Below, piece by piece: positions 53,322 to 62,023 of a DNA stretch of 64,000 nucleotides (positions are counted from its first letter, which is position 1; each line of letters starts with the position of its first letter). Below the pieces are notes generated by a model that did not search any database, was not told the origin of the DNA, and saw only the letters and a list, made by a program, of their open reading frames with translations. This DNA is from Streptomyces kurssanovii. GTDB taxonomy: Bacteria > Actinomycetota > Actinomycetes > Streptomycetales > Streptomycetaceae. The stretch is from positions 186,001-250,000 of the forward strand of contig NZ_BMTN01000004.1 in assembly GCF_014649695.1 (NCBI RefSeq), given 5' to 3'. A program made the position numbers and the translations under genes.

Positions 53322-54156
53322 GCGGCTTGCGGATCTCCTCGCGTACCTTCGCCGTGGCCTCGGCCGCCGCGTCGAGGTCGATGTCCTGTGGGGACTTCGT
53401 CGACGTGGCGGCCGTGACCACGGTCACCGACGCGTTCGTGTTGTCGTCGGCCCAGGCGCAGATGGGCAACGAGCTGGTGCCGCCGCCGTCCTGAGTCATC
53501 GTCACGACCTGGCAGGTGATGGTGACCTCCGAGCCGGCCGGGGTGACGTCCTTCGCCGGCACGGCGAGGGTGGCGCCGTCCGCCGTCGCCGCGCCGTCGA
53601 GCATCTTCTCGCGGGCCGTGTCGGGGTTCTTGATGCGGCCGTGCATACCGGACAGCACCAGGACCCCGCCCTCCGACGTGGACGTGTACTGGGCCACCGT
53701 GGCCTGCGGGTCACGGATGTCGGTCTCGTCGACCGGTGACGACTCGAGCTCCTTCTGCCGCTGGGCGGACTGGTCGTCGGCGAGCTCGTACTTCCCGTCG
53801 AGCAGCGTCTGCGGTGCGGTCAGCCGGTACTCGGCGGCCGGGTACGACGTGCCGCCGCCCCCGGCCGGGCGGATGACGTTGGTCGCGACCCAGCCGAAGG
53901 CGATGAGCCCGACGATCGACGCCATCACGATGACCACGTTCCTGGCGGTGTGGTCCTTCTTCGGCGGCTGGACCGGGGGAGCGTACGGGTAGGGCGAGGG
54001 AGCGCCCCAGCCGCCCGCGGGCGGGTACGGCTGCCCGCCGTGCCCGGGCTGCTGGGGTATGGGCGGGGCTGCATGCCCCGGATACGGCGGCTGCGGCTGC
54101 GGCGGCCCGCCGTAGGGATTCGGCTGCTGCCCGTACGGGTTGTGCGGCGTGGTCAT
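53314..54156 (-). CDS. proline-rich membrane-anchored hypothetical protein
   Basis: A 280-residue protein. N-terminal ~75 residues are Pro/Tyr/Gly/Gln-rich (PYGQQPNPYGGPPQPQPPYP), followed by a single helix (NVVIVMASIVGLIAFGWVATNVI, ~85-107) and an extracellular domain with two cysteines (ITCQVV and LPICAW) typical of streptomycete surface proteins of unknown function. ATG 54156 is chosen; ATG 54162 is possible. Confidence 0.65.
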   Translation of the reverse strand: MTTPHNPYGQQPNPYGGPPQPQPPYPGHAAPPIPQQPGHGGQPYPPAGGWGAPSPYPYAPPVQPPKKDHTARNVVIVMASIVGLIAFGWVATNVIRPAGGGGTSYPAAEYRLTAPQTLLDGKYELADDQSAQRQKELESSPVDETDIRDPQATVAQYTSTSEGGVLVLSGMHGRIKNPDTAREKMLDGAATADGATLAVPAKDVTPAGSEVTITCQVVTMTQDGGGTSSLPICAWADDNTNASVTVVTAATSTKSPQDIDLDAAAEATAKVREEIRKPLS

Positions 54157-54302
54157 GACCATGACGCTACGCCATGGCCGTCCGGCCGTTTCCTGGCACC
54201 GGTCCACCTCATGCCTTGCTCAATGTCCGGGTCGGAGGCGCGTGAGCCCCGTACGGTCACATCCGGCCCGCCCGAAGAGGCGGTGAGCCAGGGGGAGATC
54301 AC

Positions 54303-54848
54303 ATGCGTAAAGCTGGATGGCGTTACCGGGAAGCGAGTTCCATGACCACTCGAACGCGCTTCAGCGTGACCAGTGTGGCGGTGTGCGTCGGTGTCCTGTC
54401 GGCCGTCGTGGTCGCCGGGTGTACCGGGCATTCCGGAGGCACGGGGGGACCGACGAAGCGGGCCACCCCGGCGACTGTGCCGTCCGGGCCGAACGGCACG
54501 AGCGACAAGAGGCTCGGAGAGCAGGCGGAGGCCGCGCTGGACACGGTGACGATCGACGATCCGGAGTTCGTGGAATCGGGTCTGGCATCCCTCGCTGACG
54601 GCATCCACACGGACTCCCCGCTGGCGCGCGGGACGTCGTATCAGCTGGGAGTGGCCTGCGCGGGGAAGGGCAAGGCCGAGCTGTCGGTCCTCGTCAAGGA
54701 CAGACCGGTCGTCCGGAGCTTCGACTGTGACGGCACCGCGGTCCATCAGCGCATCGCGGACGCGCCGAGCAGGCTTCGGATCGATGTCGACGGCGAACCG
54801 GGATCCTCCGGGATGGTCGCCTGGCGTATCAGCGAGACCGGCACGTAG
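54303..54848 (+). CDS. hypothetical lipoprotein
   Basis: A 181-residue exported protein. The N-terminus (RKAGWRYREASSMTTRTRF) leads into a hydrophobic segment and a lipobox V-A-G-C (SAVVVAGCTG). The mature part has two more cysteines (GVACAGKG and SFDCDG) and a beta-rich end. ATG 54303 follows AGGGGGAG; ATG 54342 is a shorter alternative. Family unknown. Confidence 0.65.
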   Translation: MRKAGWRYREASSMTTRTRFSVTSVAVCVGVLSAVVVAGCTGHSGGTGGPTKRATPATVPSGPNGTSDKRLGEQAEAALDTVTIDDPEFVESGLASLADGIHTDSPLARGTSYQLGVACAGKGKAELSVLVKDRPVVRSFDCDGTAVHQRIADAPSRLRIDVDGEPGSSGMVAWRISETGT

Positions 54849-54867
54849 AGCGCATCGCTGGTGAAGG

Positions 54868-54914
54868 CGGCGGCCGTCGTCCGTCCCCAGCCGGGGGACG
54901 GACGACGGCCGCCG
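54868..54914. terminator. bidirectional terminator, 21-bp perfect stem
   Basis: The arms 54868-54888 (beginning CGGCGGCCGTCG) and 54894-54914 are exact complements around a 5-nt loop, between convergent lipoprotein and ABC permease genes. Confidence 0.85.
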
Positions 54915-54952
54915 TTCAAGCGTCGGGGCTGAGCCGGTCCCTGACGGGCGCG

Positions 54953-56554
54953 TCAGCCCTTGCTGACCGCCGTGAGGATCTCCGGCAGTCGCCTCGCCGT
55001 CTGCGGCGCCGCCACCCGCATGCCCGCCCAGGTGATCAGCGCCCCGTACACGACGCCCACCGGCAGCACCGTCCACTGGGTCTCGCTGCCGGAGCCGGCG
55101 GAGGCGTTCAGCATGATCGTGAGGACGATCACCGGTGCGCACAGCAGCGCCGCCATGACCACGCCGCCGAAGATGGAGAGCCAGGCCAGCCCGCCCTGCC
55201 CCGGGGCCACGTTCTTGTAGGCGCTGTCCTGCGGGATCGAGTACGGGAAACGGGCCGAGGCCACCGCGCCCGTCGCCAGCATCGCGCCGAGCAGGGCGAA
55301 GGACAGGCCCAGCGCCTCCGGCAGATCGTGCCACTCACCGAGCGCCGCCGCCGTGACCACCACGACGAGCACGGTGTACGGGAGGGTGATGACGAGCAGC
55401 GCCAGGGTCCGGGCGCGCAGTTCCTCGTACGCGTCGCGTGTGGAGGAGATCGTCAGCGCCACCATCCAGAAGGCGGAGGTGTCCTGGCCGAACTGGTTGT
55501 ACATCATGATGCCGAGCATCCAGGCGGCGAAGCACGCGAAGTAGATCGAGCCCGTGCCCTGGAGGGCGTTGAAGATGGGCACGATCAGCCCGATGGCCAG
55601 CGACGACACCCAGGCGCCCTTGGTCTTCGGGTCGCGCCAGATGTACTTGAGGCTGCGCTGCATCACCGTGCCCGTGCGGCCCTCCGGCAGCAGCCGGTGC
55701 AGACCGGACGTGGTGCCCTTGCGGGTCGGCTCGGACGCCGCGGCCAGCGTGGACCCGTCCGGGGCGGTCATCAGCTTCGTCAGGCTGTGCCGCCAGGTCC
55801 GCAGCAACAGGACGAGCGCCACCGCGGACAGGGCGAGCTGGGCGAGGGCCTGGCCGTACGCGCCGTCGCTCGCGGAGTCCACCGCGCCGATCGCGGACGC
55901 CGGCGGCACCCACCGTACGATCGCCGCCGCCGGGTCCAGTGCCGCGAGGCCGCCCGCATCGCCGAGACGCTGCACGCCGAAGTTCACGAACTGGATGCCC
56001 ACCGCGATCAACAGGCCGCTGAGCACCGCCAGATCGCGGCCCTTGCGGGAGGTGAGCAGCCGGATGTTCGCCGCCGCGACCGTGCGGGCGAGCGCCAGGC
56101 ACACGAGCAGGGCGAGCGGGACGGCGACGAGGGACACCAGTGCCGCGACGACGCCGTGGGACAGCGCGAACGCCGACCCCACGACCATGCAGAGTGTGAA
56201 CAGCGGGCCGATGCCCATCAGGGACGCGACGAGCAGTGCGGCCACCAGCGGCCCCGGCCGGAGCGGCAGCATCACCAGGCGCGTCGGGTCCAGCGTCTCG
56301 TCGCCGCTGGGGAAGAACAGCGGCAGCACCGCCCAGCCGAGCGCCAGCAGACCCGTCAGCAGGACGACGAGCGACATGGCGTGCTCGTTGCCGCGCAGCA
56401 TGATCAGGCCCAGCAGCTGGACGGCGGCGAGCAGCAGCACGAAGACCATCGAGACGACGAACGCGGTCCTGCGGCCCGACGACTGGCGCAGCCCGTTGCG
56501 CAGCAGCGACAGCTTCAGACGTACGAAGACTGAGGTCAGGGTCGCCGTACTCAA
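54953..56554 (-). CDS. ABC-2 type transporter permease
   Basis: A 533-residue integral membrane protein with about 12 hydrophobic helices and a large central soluble loop (residues ~270-330). It is the transmembrane partner of the ATPase encoded just upstream. TTG at 56554 overlaps the ATPase stop (TTGA) and opens MSTATLTSVFVRLKLSLLRNG; longer in-frame readings run through ATPase sequence and are rejected. The substrate is unknown. Confidence 0.85.
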   Translation of the reverse strand: MSTATLTSVFVRLKLSLLRNGLRQSSGRRTAFVVSMVFVLLLAAVQLLGLIMLRGNEHAMSLVVLLTGLLALGWAVLPLFFPSGDETLDPTRLVMLPLRPGPLVAALLVASLMGIGPLFTLCMVVGSAFALSHGVVAALVSLVAVPLALLVCLALARTVAAANIRLLTSRKGRDLAVLSGLLIAVGIQFVNFGVQRLGDAGGLAALDPAAAIVRWVPPASAIGAVDSASDGAYGQALAQLALSAVALVLLLRTWRHSLTKLMTAPDGSTLAAASEPTRKGTTSGLHRLLPEGRTGTVMQRSLKYIWRDPKTKGAWVSSLAIGLIVPIFNALQGTGSIYFACFAAWMLGIMMYNQFGQDTSAFWMVALTISSTRDAYEELRARTLALLVITLPYTVLVVVVTAAALGEWHDLPEALGLSFALLGAMLATGAVASARFPYSIPQDSAYKNVAPGQGGLAWLSIFGGVVMAALLCAPVIVLTIMLNASAGSGSETQWTVLPVGVVYGALITWAGMRVAAPQTARRLPEILTAVSKG

Positions 56555-57363
56555 CGCGCACCGCCGCCGAGCCAGTCCAGCGACTCCCCGTTGTCCCTGC
56601 CCTGCGCGCCGACCAGTTCGAGGAACGCCGCCTGGAGCGAGGGGGCGTCGCCACGTACCTCGGCCAGCGGGCCCTGTGCGCGGATCGTGCCGGCCGCCAT
56701 GACCGCCACCCAGTCGCACAGCGACTCGACCAGCTCCATCACATGGCTGGAGAAGACGACGGTCGCGCCGGAGGCGGTGTACCGCTCGAGCACCCCGCGG
56801 ATCGTCTGCGCGGACACCGGGTCGACGCCCTCGAACGGCTCGTCGAGGAAGAGCACTTCAGGGTTGTGCAGCAGCGCCGCCGCCAGGCCGATCTTCTTGC
56901 GCATGCCGGTCGAGTAGTCGACGACCAGTTTGTGCTGCGCGCCCGCCAGGTCGAGCACGTCCAGCAGCTGGCCGGCCCGCTTGTCGACCTCGTCGCCCGG
57001 CAGGCCGCGCAACCGGCCGTTGTAGGCGAGCAGTTCACGGCCGGACAGCCGCTCGAACAGCCGCAGGCCCTCCGGCAGGACGCCGATGCGCGACTTGACC
57101 TCGACCGGGTCGCGCCACACGTCGTGCCCCGCGACCTGGACCCGCCCCTGGTCCGGGCGGAGCAGGCCGGTGACCATCGACAGGGTCGTGGTCTTGCCCG
57201 CGCCGTTCGGCCCGACCAGGCCGATGAAGCTGCCGGCCGGCAGGGTCAGATCGATCCCCGCGACGGCGATCTGCTCGCCGAACCGCTTCCACAGACCTTC
57301 GACGTGCACGGCGGGAGGTGCCGTCCGCACCCCGCCCGTCTCCTCAACTGCCTGGTCCGGCAT
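56551..57363 (-). CDS. ABC transporter ATP-binding protein
   Basis: A 270-residue ATPase. Walker [14 protein letters not shown], the signature region VVDYSTGMRKKIGLAAALL (STGMR in place of the usual SGGQ) and Walker B EVLFLDEPFEGVDP are clear. With the permease it forms an ABC-2 exporter of the CcmA/YadG-like group. ATG 57363 (MPDQAVEE). Translationally coupled to the permease by a 4-nt overlap. Confidence 0.9.
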   Translation of the reverse strand: MPDQAVEETGGVRTAPPAVHVEGLWKRFGEQIAVAGIDLTLPAGSFIGLVGPNGAGKTTTLSMVTGLLRPDQGRVQVAGHDVWRDPVEVKSRIGVLPEGLRLFERLSGRELLAYNGRLRGLPGDEVDKRAGQLLDVLDLAGAQHKLVVDYSTGMRKKIGLAAALLHNPEVLFLDEPFEGVDPVSAQTIRGVLERYTASGATVVFSSHVMELVESLCDWVAVMAAGTIRAQGPLAEVRGDAPSLQAAFLELVGAQGRDNGESLDWLGGGAR

Positions 57364-57508
57364 GTGTTCCGCGCCTTTCGGAGTCCCCGTACGTGCCCTG
57401 CGGGCACAGGTGTACGGGTCCACCCTACGGACGCCCAGGTGCGACGTGGATGCCCTTTCCCCCGCCCACCCGCTCCCCCCGGGGCATCCGCTCGGCCCCG
57501 GCGTACCG

Positions 57509-58174
57509 CTATCCCTGGCGCACCCGCCCCGCCGCCGCGTCCCTGCCGCACGCGTACGCGAGCGGGCTGATGAGCTCCTCGACGTCCGGGAGCCAGCGGT
57601 TGGCCGGAGTGGGGCGGCGCGCCCACTGCACGGCGCCGTGCCCGCCGATCCGGGTCGGCGGGGCGGCGACGTAGTGGCCCTCGCCACGGGTGATGAGGTC
57701 GAGGGAGCTGGGGACCCAGCCCAGGTTCCTGATCAGCTCGGGGGCCCTGAGCGCCGCGCCCGGCAGCACGAAGAAGAGCATCCTGCGGTCGGGAGTGCAG
57801 GTCACGGGGCCGAGGGGAAGATCCATCCGCTCCATGCGCGCGAGCGCCAGGAAGCCGGCCGAGTCGGAGACCTCGATGGCGTCGAAGGTGCGGCCGGTGG
57901 GCAGCAGGATCGCGGCGGTCGGTTGCTTGGTCCACATCCGGCGCGCGGCGGTGGCGCTGCCGGTCGCCTGGTTCGCCCAGTCCGGGCGGGCGGCGTGCGC
58001 GCCGGGGAGCGGGCAGCGCAGGTCGCCGCACGAGCAGCGCCGCCCCCCTTCGACGGCCTCGAGCCAGGTGCCGGGGAACACGTCCCAGTGCCTCTCTTCC
58101 GCGTACCGCGCAGCGCTGTCCAGCAGTTGCTCGCCTCGCTGCTGGGGGATCCGGGCGGCTTCCGTGACTGCCAT
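57509..58174 (-). CDS. bifunctional DNA primase/polymerase (prim-pol) domain protein
   Basis: A 221-residue stand-alone prim-pol-type domain. It contains AARYAEERHWDVFPGTWL, a Cys-rich element CSCGDLRCPLPGAHAARPDW, and AILLPTGRTFDAIEVSD, which resembles the catalytic strand of archaeo-eukaryotic primases. Such proteins are common in streptomycete chromosomes near NsdA-like regulators; activity is unproven. ATG 58174 follows GGAAGAG. Confidence 0.75.
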   Translation of the reverse strand: MAVTEAARIPQQRGEQLLDSAARYAEERHWDVFPGTWLEAVEGGRRCSCGDLRCPLPGAHAARPDWANQATGSATAARRMWTKQPTAAILLPTGRTFDAIEVSDSAGFLALARMERMDLPLGPVTCTPDRRMLFFVLPGAALRAPELIRNLGWVPSSLDLITRGEGHYVAAPPTRIGGHGAVQWARRPTPANRWLPDVEELISPLAYACGRDAAAGRVRQG

Positions 58175-58418
58175 GGTCTCTTCCACGACACGCTCAACTA
58201 CCGCCGTATGTACGGGTTACGGGGTGTGACGCGGTGGGCGGTGGAGCATCGATCCTGCACGTGGGGCGCACGGGTGCACGACCGGGGGCGCGCATGGGCC
58301 GGGGGACCTACGGGCGGGTAGGAGTGCGGCGCGTACGTCAGCGGCCGCGACCGGGCCGCGCCACGGCAAAAGCGAACCAACCCGACCAACCCTGCATTCT
58401 CCGTATATCAGCCGGGCA

Positions 58419-58438
58419 TTGATCAAGTCATTGATCAA
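58419..58438. promoter_or_regulatory. paired TTGATCAA palindromes
   Basis: TTGATCAA-GTCA-TTGATCAA: two identical 8-bp palindromes 12 bp apart, ending 16 nt before the NsdA-like regulator start. Probable operator for that regulator or another HTH protein. Confidence 0.6.
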
Positions 58439-58454
58439 CATCAGGGGGTAGTTC

Positions 58455-59840
58455 ATGGCAGCCAGGCCTCTCGTCGTCCGTCAGCCGAACGAACGGCTGC
58501 AGGCGCTCATCCAGGAAGCCGGATGCTCGAACGCCGGGCTGGCCCGGCGCGTCAACATGGTCGGCGCCGAGCGTGGCCTCGACCTGCGCTACGACAAGAC
58601 GTCCGTCGCCCGGTGGCTGCGCGGCCAGCAGCCGCGCGGCCGGGCACCGGGCATCATCGCGGAGGCGCTCGGCCGTAAGCTCGGCCGCACGGTCACGATC
58701 GACGAGATCGGCATGGCGAACGGCAAGAACCTCGCCACCGGCGTCGGCCTCCAGTTCGCGCCGACGGTGGTCGGGGCCATCGAGCAGGTCTGCGAGCTGT
58801 GGCGGAGCGACGTGGGCCGCCGGGACTTCCTGTCGGGCTCCGCGGTGGCCGCGTCCGCTCTCGTGGAGCCGAGCCGCGACTGGCTGATCACCGGAGCGGA
58901 CACGCAGGTGGCCCGCACCGCAGGGGCCCGGGTCGGCCCGCCGGACGTCGACGCGGTCCGGGCGATGACCGCCGCGCTGACGGAGATGGACCACCGCTTC
59001 GGCAGCGGCCATGTGCGGCCGGTCGTCGTGCACTACCTGAACAGCGTGGTCTCCGGGATGCTGTCCGGTTCCTACCGGGAGACGGTCGGCCGGGACCTGT
59101 TCGCCGCGGCGGCGCGGCTGACGGAGCTCGCCGGCTACATGGCCGTGGACACCGGTCAGCCGGGGCTCGCCCAGCGGTACTACATCCAGGCCCTGCGCCT
59201 GGCGCAGGCCGCCGGCGACCGGGCGTACGGCGGCTATGTGCTGGCCGCCTCGATGAGCCACCTGGCGGCCGAGCTCGGCAACCCGCGCGAGATCGCCCAG
59301 CTCGCCCGTGCCGCGCAGGAAGGGGCGCGGGGCCGGGTCACCCCCCGGGTGCAGGCCATGTTCCACGCGGCGGAGGCACGCGGCCACGCGCTCCTCGGCG
59401 ACGCCCGCACCTGCCACGAGGCGGCCGGCAGGGCGGTCACCGCGCTGGAGGGGGCCGAGCCGGACAGCGGCGACGACCCGGACTGGATCGCCCACTTCGA
59501 CGGCGCGTATCTGGCGGACGAGCTGGCGCACTGCCACCGCGACCTCGGTGAGGCGCAGAGCGCGGCGCGCTACGCGTCGCAGGCTCTGGAGGGCCACCCG
59601 GAGTCACGGGCCCGCCGCCGGGCGATCGGCCTGGTCCTGCTGGCCTCCGCGCAGGTGCAGCAGCGTGAGGTGGAACAGGCCTGCTACACGGGCACACGGG
59701 CGGTGGAACTGCTGGACTCGCTGCGCTCCAGCAGGGGCGCGGAGTACCTGGACGACCTGCAATTGAGGCTCGAGCCGTACGCGGAGGAGCCGTCGGTACG
59801 GGAGTTCGTCGCACGGCTGGAACTGCGCGCCGCGGCCTGA
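58455..59840 (+). CDS. NsdA-like XRE/TPR transcriptional regulator
   Basis: A 461-residue regulator of the streptomycete family that includes NsdA/NsdB. An N-terminal HTH-like part (~10-90: RLQALIQEAGCSNAGLARRVN, DKTSVARWLRG) is followed by a motif RDFLSGSAVAASAL and a long helical TPR-like region (~180-450) suited to protein or peptide contacts. NsdA-type proteins act as negative regulators of development and antibiotic production. Start ATG 58455, preceded by AGGGGG. Confidence 0.78.
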   Translation: MAARPLVVRQPNERLQALIQEAGCSNAGLARRVNMVGAERGLDLRYDKTSVARWLRGQQPRGRAPGIIAEALGRKLGRTVTIDEIGMANGKNLATGVGLQFAPTVVGAIEQVCELWRSDVGRRDFLSGSAVAASALVEPSRDWLITGADTQVARTAGARVGPPDVDAVRAMTAALTEMDHRFGSGHVRPVVVHYLNSVVSGMLSGSYRETVGRDLFAAAARLTELAGYMAVDTGQPGLAQRYYIQALRLAQAAGDRAYGGYVLAASMSHLAAELGNPREIAQLARAAQEGARGRVTPRVQAMFHAAEARGHALLGDARTCHEAAGRAVTALEGAEPDSGDDPDWIAHFDGAYLADELAHCHRDLGEAQSAARYASQALEGHPESRARRRAIGLVLLASAQVQQREVEQACYTGTRAVELLDSLRSSRGAEYLDDLQLRLEPYAEEPSVREFVARLELRAAA

Positions 59841-60016
59841 CGCGGAGCGGGGCGCGGGAGGCGCCTGTGACAGGTGGTGCACAAGGGCTTTCTGTCAGAA
59901 AGGGAGGGCGAGTTGTGTCCGCGTCTTGTCACCGCTCCGGCACGTGTGTGCGGACCACTCCGGGCACCCGGTAGCGTGAGCCGACGATCGACGTAGGTCC
60001 ACACGTAGGAGTCCCG

Positions 60017-61942
60017 GTGACGCACAGCGGACAGGGTGACGAGCAGCGGCTACCCGCCGCGCGGCCCGCGCACGAAGGCGTCGTGCTGCCCGCCGACGGC
60101 AGTGAGCCCCTCATACCGGGCGCGCCAGGAGCACAGACGGCTCCGGCCGGCGGGCAGCCGTGGGGTGAGCCGTGGGGCCCGCAGCAGTCCCCTCCCGCGC
60201 CCGGAGCCGCGTACGGATACCCGGGCCCGCCGCCGGCCGGCGGCGACGCGCCTCAGGGGTACGGCTACCCGGCCCCCGCGGAGCCCGGCGGCTACGGCTA
60301 CCCGGCCCCGGCACAGCCGGGCGGTTACGGCTACCCCGGGGGCCCGGCGCAGAGCGGCCACCCGGGCGGCCCGGCGCAGACCGGCCACCAGAGCCACCCC
60401 GGCGGACCCGCTCAGCAGGGCGGTTACGGTGCTCCCGGTACGCCGCCGCAGCAGGCGGCCGCGCACCACGGGCAGGGCGCCCACGCCGCCCCGCCGGCCG
60501 CCCCCGCGCCCACCGGGCACGACCCGTACCCGGCTCAGGGCGGGCCCCAGGGGCAGCCGCCGTACGGCGCGCAGGTACCGGCGGTACCGCAGCCGGGTGT
60601 GCACCGGCAGCCGCTCCCGCCGCAGGACGCCCCGGCGGCGCAGCCCTCCGCCCCTCAGTGGCCGGACGCCTACGGGCGGTACCCCGAGTCGCCTCAAGGC
60701 GCCGGCCGGCCCGGGTTCGGCGGGCCGGGCGCGGGGGCGCAGCCCTTCCGAACGCCTCAGGGCGGGGCCTCTCAGGCGCCGCACGACCCGGACGCGCAAA
60801 GCGGTTCCCCGCAGGCCGCCGGCCCGGACGCGCAGAGGGGTTTCCCGCAGGCCGCGCCGCAGCACGCCGCAGGGGGCGACGCCGACGCCACCCAGTACAT
60901 CGCACCCGTCACGTCCGGTGCGCTGCCGCCCGAGATGCCCGCGGAGTCGACCACGTTCCTCGGCACGGGCCCCCTGGCCTCCGGCGCCGCGCAGGGCGGC
61001 GCGCCGCAGGGAGCCGGCCAGGTCTCCGACGCCGACGCCACCCAGTACATCGCCCCGGTGCCCGGCGGGGCCGTGCCGCCCGCTCCCGCCGGGGCGCCGT
61101 TCGGCATCCGCCCCGGCGCCCCCGGGGACCGGCAGCCGCCCGCCGAGTTCGACAGCCTGTTCCGTTCCGAGGGACAGGGTCCGCACACGGCCGACGCCAC
61201 CCAGCAGATGCCCCGCTTCGAGGAACCGCCCGGACACGGTCATCCGCAGGCCCGCCGGCCGGCGGGCCGGCCCGAGCCGTACTACGACCCGGAGCCGGAG
61301 CCGCGCCGCCGGTCCCTGGCGCCGGTGGTCGCCGCGCTCGTCGTCGGGTGCGCCGTCCTCGGACTCGGCGTCGGCGCCGTGATGTTCAGCGACGGGGACG
61401 AGCCGAAGGACCCGGGCCCGGACAAGAACGTCGCGGCCGACGCCCCGGCGCCCAGCGAGGCGAGCCCCACCACGCAGGCCGCCGACCCCGCGGAGCCGCA
61501 GGCCAAGGAGCTCGACAAGCTCCTCGCGGACAGCAACAACAGCCGTGACGCGGTCATCCGTTCCGTGGAGAACATCAAGGTCTGCAAGAACCTGGACCAG
61601 GCCACCGCCGACCTGAAGGGCGCGGCGCAGCAGCGCCGGAGCCTGGTGACGCGGCTCGGTGCCCTGTCCGTCGACAAGCTGCCGCGCAACGCCGAGTTGA
61701 CCGCCTCGCTGACCAAGGCGTGGCAGGCGTCGGCCTCCGCCGACGACCACTACGCGGCTTGGGCGCAGCAGGTCAAGGGCAAGAAGGGCTGCAAGGACGG
61801 CAAGGCGCGGGTGACCGGCCGGACCGCCCAGGCCAACGCGGCGAGCGGAGAGGCCACGACGGCGAAGAACGCGGCGTCGCCGCTGTGGAACTCCATCGCC
61901 CGCACATACGGCCTGACCGAACGCCGCAGCAGCCAGCTCTGA
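60017..61942 (+). CDS. Pro/Gly/Gln-rich membrane protein with repeated DADATQ motifs
   Basis: A 641-residue protein. Residues ~40-290 are low-complexity with YGYP, GGPAQ and PQGG units; two copies of DADATQYIAPV (about 296 and 345) and one ADATQQMPRF (about 394) follow. A single helix SLAPVVAALVVGCAVLGLGVGAV (~435-460) precedes a helical C-terminal extracellular domain with two cysteines (KVCKNLDQ and KKGCKDG). Such DADATQ motifs fit the pThr-x-x-Ile recognition pattern of FHA domains, so it may be a Ser/Thr kinase substrate and FHA partner. GTG 60017 with GTAGGAG upstream. Confidence 0.7.
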   Translation: MTHSGQGDEQRLPAARPAHEGVVLPADGSEPLIPGAPGAQTAPAGGQPWGEPWGPQQSPPAPGAAYGYPGPPPAGGDAPQGYGYPAPAEPGGYGYPAPAQPGGYGYPGGPAQSGHPGGPAQTGHQSHPGGPAQQGGYGAPGTPPQQAAAHHGQGAHAAPPAAPAPTGHDPYPAQGGPQGQPPYGAQVPAVPQPGVHRQPLPPQDAPAAQPSAPQWPDAYGRYPESPQGAGRPGFGGPGAGAQPFRTPQGGASQAPHDPDAQSGSPQAAGPDAQRGFPQAAPQHAAGGDADATQYIAPVTSGALPPEMPAESTTFLGTGPLASGAAQGGAPQGAGQVSDADATQYIAPVPGGAVPPAPAGAPFGIRPGAPGDRQPPAEFDSLFRSEGQGPHTADATQQMPRFEEPPGHGHPQARRPAGRPEPYYDPEPEPRRRSLAPVVAALVVGCAVLGLGVGAVMFSDGDEPKDPGPDKNVAADAPAPSEASPTTQAADPAEPQAKELDKLLADSNNSRDAVIRSVENIKVCKNLDQATADLKGAAQQRRSLVTRLGALSVDKLPRNAELTASLTKAWQASASADDHYAAWAQQVKGKKGCKDGKARVTGRTAQANAASGEATTAKNAASPLWNSIARTYGLTERRSSQL

Positions 61943-61951
61943 CGGCGTGGT

Positions 61952-61984
61952 CCCCGGCCCGCTCCCGTGGGGAGCGGGCCGGGG
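61952..61984. terminator. bidirectional terminator, 15-bp perfect stem
   Basis: CCCCGGCCCGCTCCC (61952-61966), loop GTG, and complement (61970-61984), between convergent genes. Confidence 0.85.
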
Positions 61985-62023
61985 AGCGCCGGACGGGAGG
62001 CCGGAATCCTTGTCCGGAACGCC

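Noticed and set aside
57509-58174. Phage or plasmid replication module
   Set aside because: A stand-alone prim-pol domain without helicase, integrase or structural genes; common in streptomycete chromosomes.
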